From CABRXV01 sp900754955 (GTDB taxonomy: Bacteria > Actinomycetota > Coriobacteriia > Coriobacteriales > Eggerthellaceae): DNA of 21,974 nt. Of this stretch, positions 21,187-21,974 are shown in pieces; within the stretch, counting starts at the first letter, position 1; every line of letters starts with the position of its first letter. The stretch lies in the NCBI GenBank assembly GCA_902475005.1, contig CABRXV010000033.1:1-21974 (forward strand). Direction: 5' to 3'. A program made the position numbers and the translations under genes. The notes beneath the pieces were generated by a model, which was given only the letters and a program-made list of their open reading frames with translations, was not told where the DNA came from and searched no databases.

Positions 21187-21217
21187 GGCGGGTGTTTCAC
21201 GTGAAACATTTCCCGCC
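21187..21217. terminator. Possible bidirectional terminator around parS site 4
   Basis: GGCGGG (21187-21192) and CCCGCC (21212-21217) flank the parS palindrome, with three extra T on the right side. The position between the convergent ATPase and pilT genes suits a shared terminator, but no T-tract follows on either side. Confidence 0.45.
21193..21208. promoter_or_regulatory. parS site 4, between convergent genes
   Basis: A fourth exact TGTTTCACGTGAAACA, placed in the gap between the ABC ATPase (plus) and pilT (minus). Confidence 0.92.
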
Positions 21218-21258
21218 TGGTTTGCGAAACGCGCGCGCCGCAACAGCGGAATCTTCCG

Positions 21259-21974
21259 CTACAGACCCGCTGCGCTGAGGCGCTTCTCGAGAGCCTCCTG
21301 GTGGATGCTGTACATGAGCGCCACCTCGCGCGCGACGGTGCCGGCGGAAACAAGATCGAACAGGCTCTGATCCATGGTGCGCATGCCCACCTCGCCGCCC
21401 GCGGCGATCACCGAGTCGATCTGGTGCGTCTTCTCCTCGCGGATGAGGTTGCGAATGGCGGCGTTGGTGAACATGATCTCAAACGCCGGCACCACGCCGC
21501 CGTCGATCGTGGGCACGAGCTGCTGGCTCACGATGGCCTGCAGCACCATCGAAAGCTGCATGCGAATCTGGCGCTGCTGCGAGGGCGGGAACGCGTCGAT
21601 GATGCGGTCGACCGTGCCCGCAGCACCCGTGGTGTGCAGGGTGGAGAAGATGAGCTGCGCCATCTCGCCGGCGGTGACGGCGGTGGAGATGGTGTCGGCG
21701 TCGCGCATCTCGCCGAGCAGGATCACGTCGGGAGCCTCGCGCATGGCCGACCGCAGCGCCTCGGTGTACGTGGCGACGTCGGTAGGAATCTCGCGCTGCG
21801 TCACAATGCACGAGCCGTGGCGATGCACGTATTCGATGGGATCCTCCATCGTGATGATGTGCCCCGTTCGCTCGTGGTTGAGCTTGTCGATGATGCAGGC
21901 GAGCGTGGTCGACTTGCCCGCGCCTGCGGGGCCGGTAACCAGCACCAGGCCGCGCGAGAGCTCCGAGGTGCGCA
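21259..21974 (-). CDS. pilT: Type IV pilus retraction ATPase PilT (N-terminal part outside the window)
   Basis: PilT is a hexameric ATPase at the inner membrane that disassembles pili. The visible 238 residues start just before Walker A (GLVLVTGPAGAGKSTTLA) and include the Asp box (TMEDPIEYVH), Walker B (DVILLGEMRDADTI), the His box (STLHTTGA) and the PilT-specific C-terminal motif AIRNLIREEKTHQI, followed by GMRTMDQSL. The frame stays open to the window edge without a family-like start; GTG 21945 is inside the conserved core. The AIRNLIRE motif separates it from PilB and GspE. It is convergent with the ABC operon; its presence explains the prepilin peptidase at 10475. Confidence 0.93.
   Translation of the reverse strand, partial: RTSELSRGLVLVTGPAGAGKSTTLACIIDKLNHERTGHIITMEDPIEYVHRHGSCIVTQREIPTDVATYTEALRSAMREAPDVILLGEMRDADTISTAVTAGEMAQLIFSTLHTTGAAGTVDRIIDAFPPSQQRQIRMQLSMVLQAIVSQQLVPTIDGGVVPAFEIMFTNAAIRNLIREEKTHQIDSVIAAGGEVGMRTMDQSLFDLVSAGTVAREVALMYSIHQEALEKRLSAAGL

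Overview
This window looks like an origin-proximal piece of a high-GC, strictly double-stranded-chromosome bacterium. The gene order (S18, L9, DnaB, then a YhaO/YhaN-type nuclease pair, PurA and PurD), the alanine-rich acidic L9 tail, the Tat-exported lipoprotein and the codon use fit an actinobacterial gut anaerobe of the Coriobacteriia (Eggerthellaceae-like). That assignment is inference from recall, not from a search.

Layout. 1-814: end of rpsR and rplI, closed by a strong intrinsic terminator. 1147-6047: dnaB, a SbcD/YhaO-like metallophosphoesterase and a SbcC/YhaN-like membrane-anchored ATPase, packed with 3-bp gaps or 4-bp overlaps. 6171-8891: purA and purD, two purine biosynthesis genes. 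9123-11017: a HemN/HemW-like radical SAM protein overlapping by 4 bp with an A24 prepilin peptidase. 11171-11635: a striking non-coding array of about 30 degenerate 15-16 bp repeats. 11745-12284: a four-helix membrane protein of unknown function. 12724-16170: a copper-resistance locus with a textbook TTGACA/TATACT promoter carrying two near-identical CsoR palindromes, csoR, then a CopA-type P1B ATPase whose frame is broken at a run of five C and whose C-terminal CopZ-like domain has its own strong internal ribosome binding site. 16255-16683: UspA-type stress protein. 17014-17343: small zinc-ribbon protein. 17785-21021: an iron/heme/cobalamin-type ABC importer (Tat lipoprotein binding protein, FecCD permease, ATPase). 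21259-21974, minus strand: the C-terminal part of the PilT retraction ATPase, cut by the window end.

The most informative overall signal is four exact copies of the chromosomal ParB site parS (TGTTTCACGTGAAACA) at 12343, 13256, 17626 and 21193. This is a parS cluster of the kind that marks the centromere-like region near oriC and loads SMC. One copy is the core of a 32-bp perfect palindrome followed by T-rich DNA, so it probably doubles as a transcription terminator. Two copies flank csoR, one of them lying between csoR and copA.

Functionally, the csoR-copA(-copZ) block would sense and export cytosolic copper(I); the ABC block imports an iron-containing or corrinoid ligand; the prepilin peptidase and PilT point to type IV pili encoded nearby. 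The best candidates for something undescribed are the 15.5-bp repeat array beside the parS cluster and the two translational oddities in copA.
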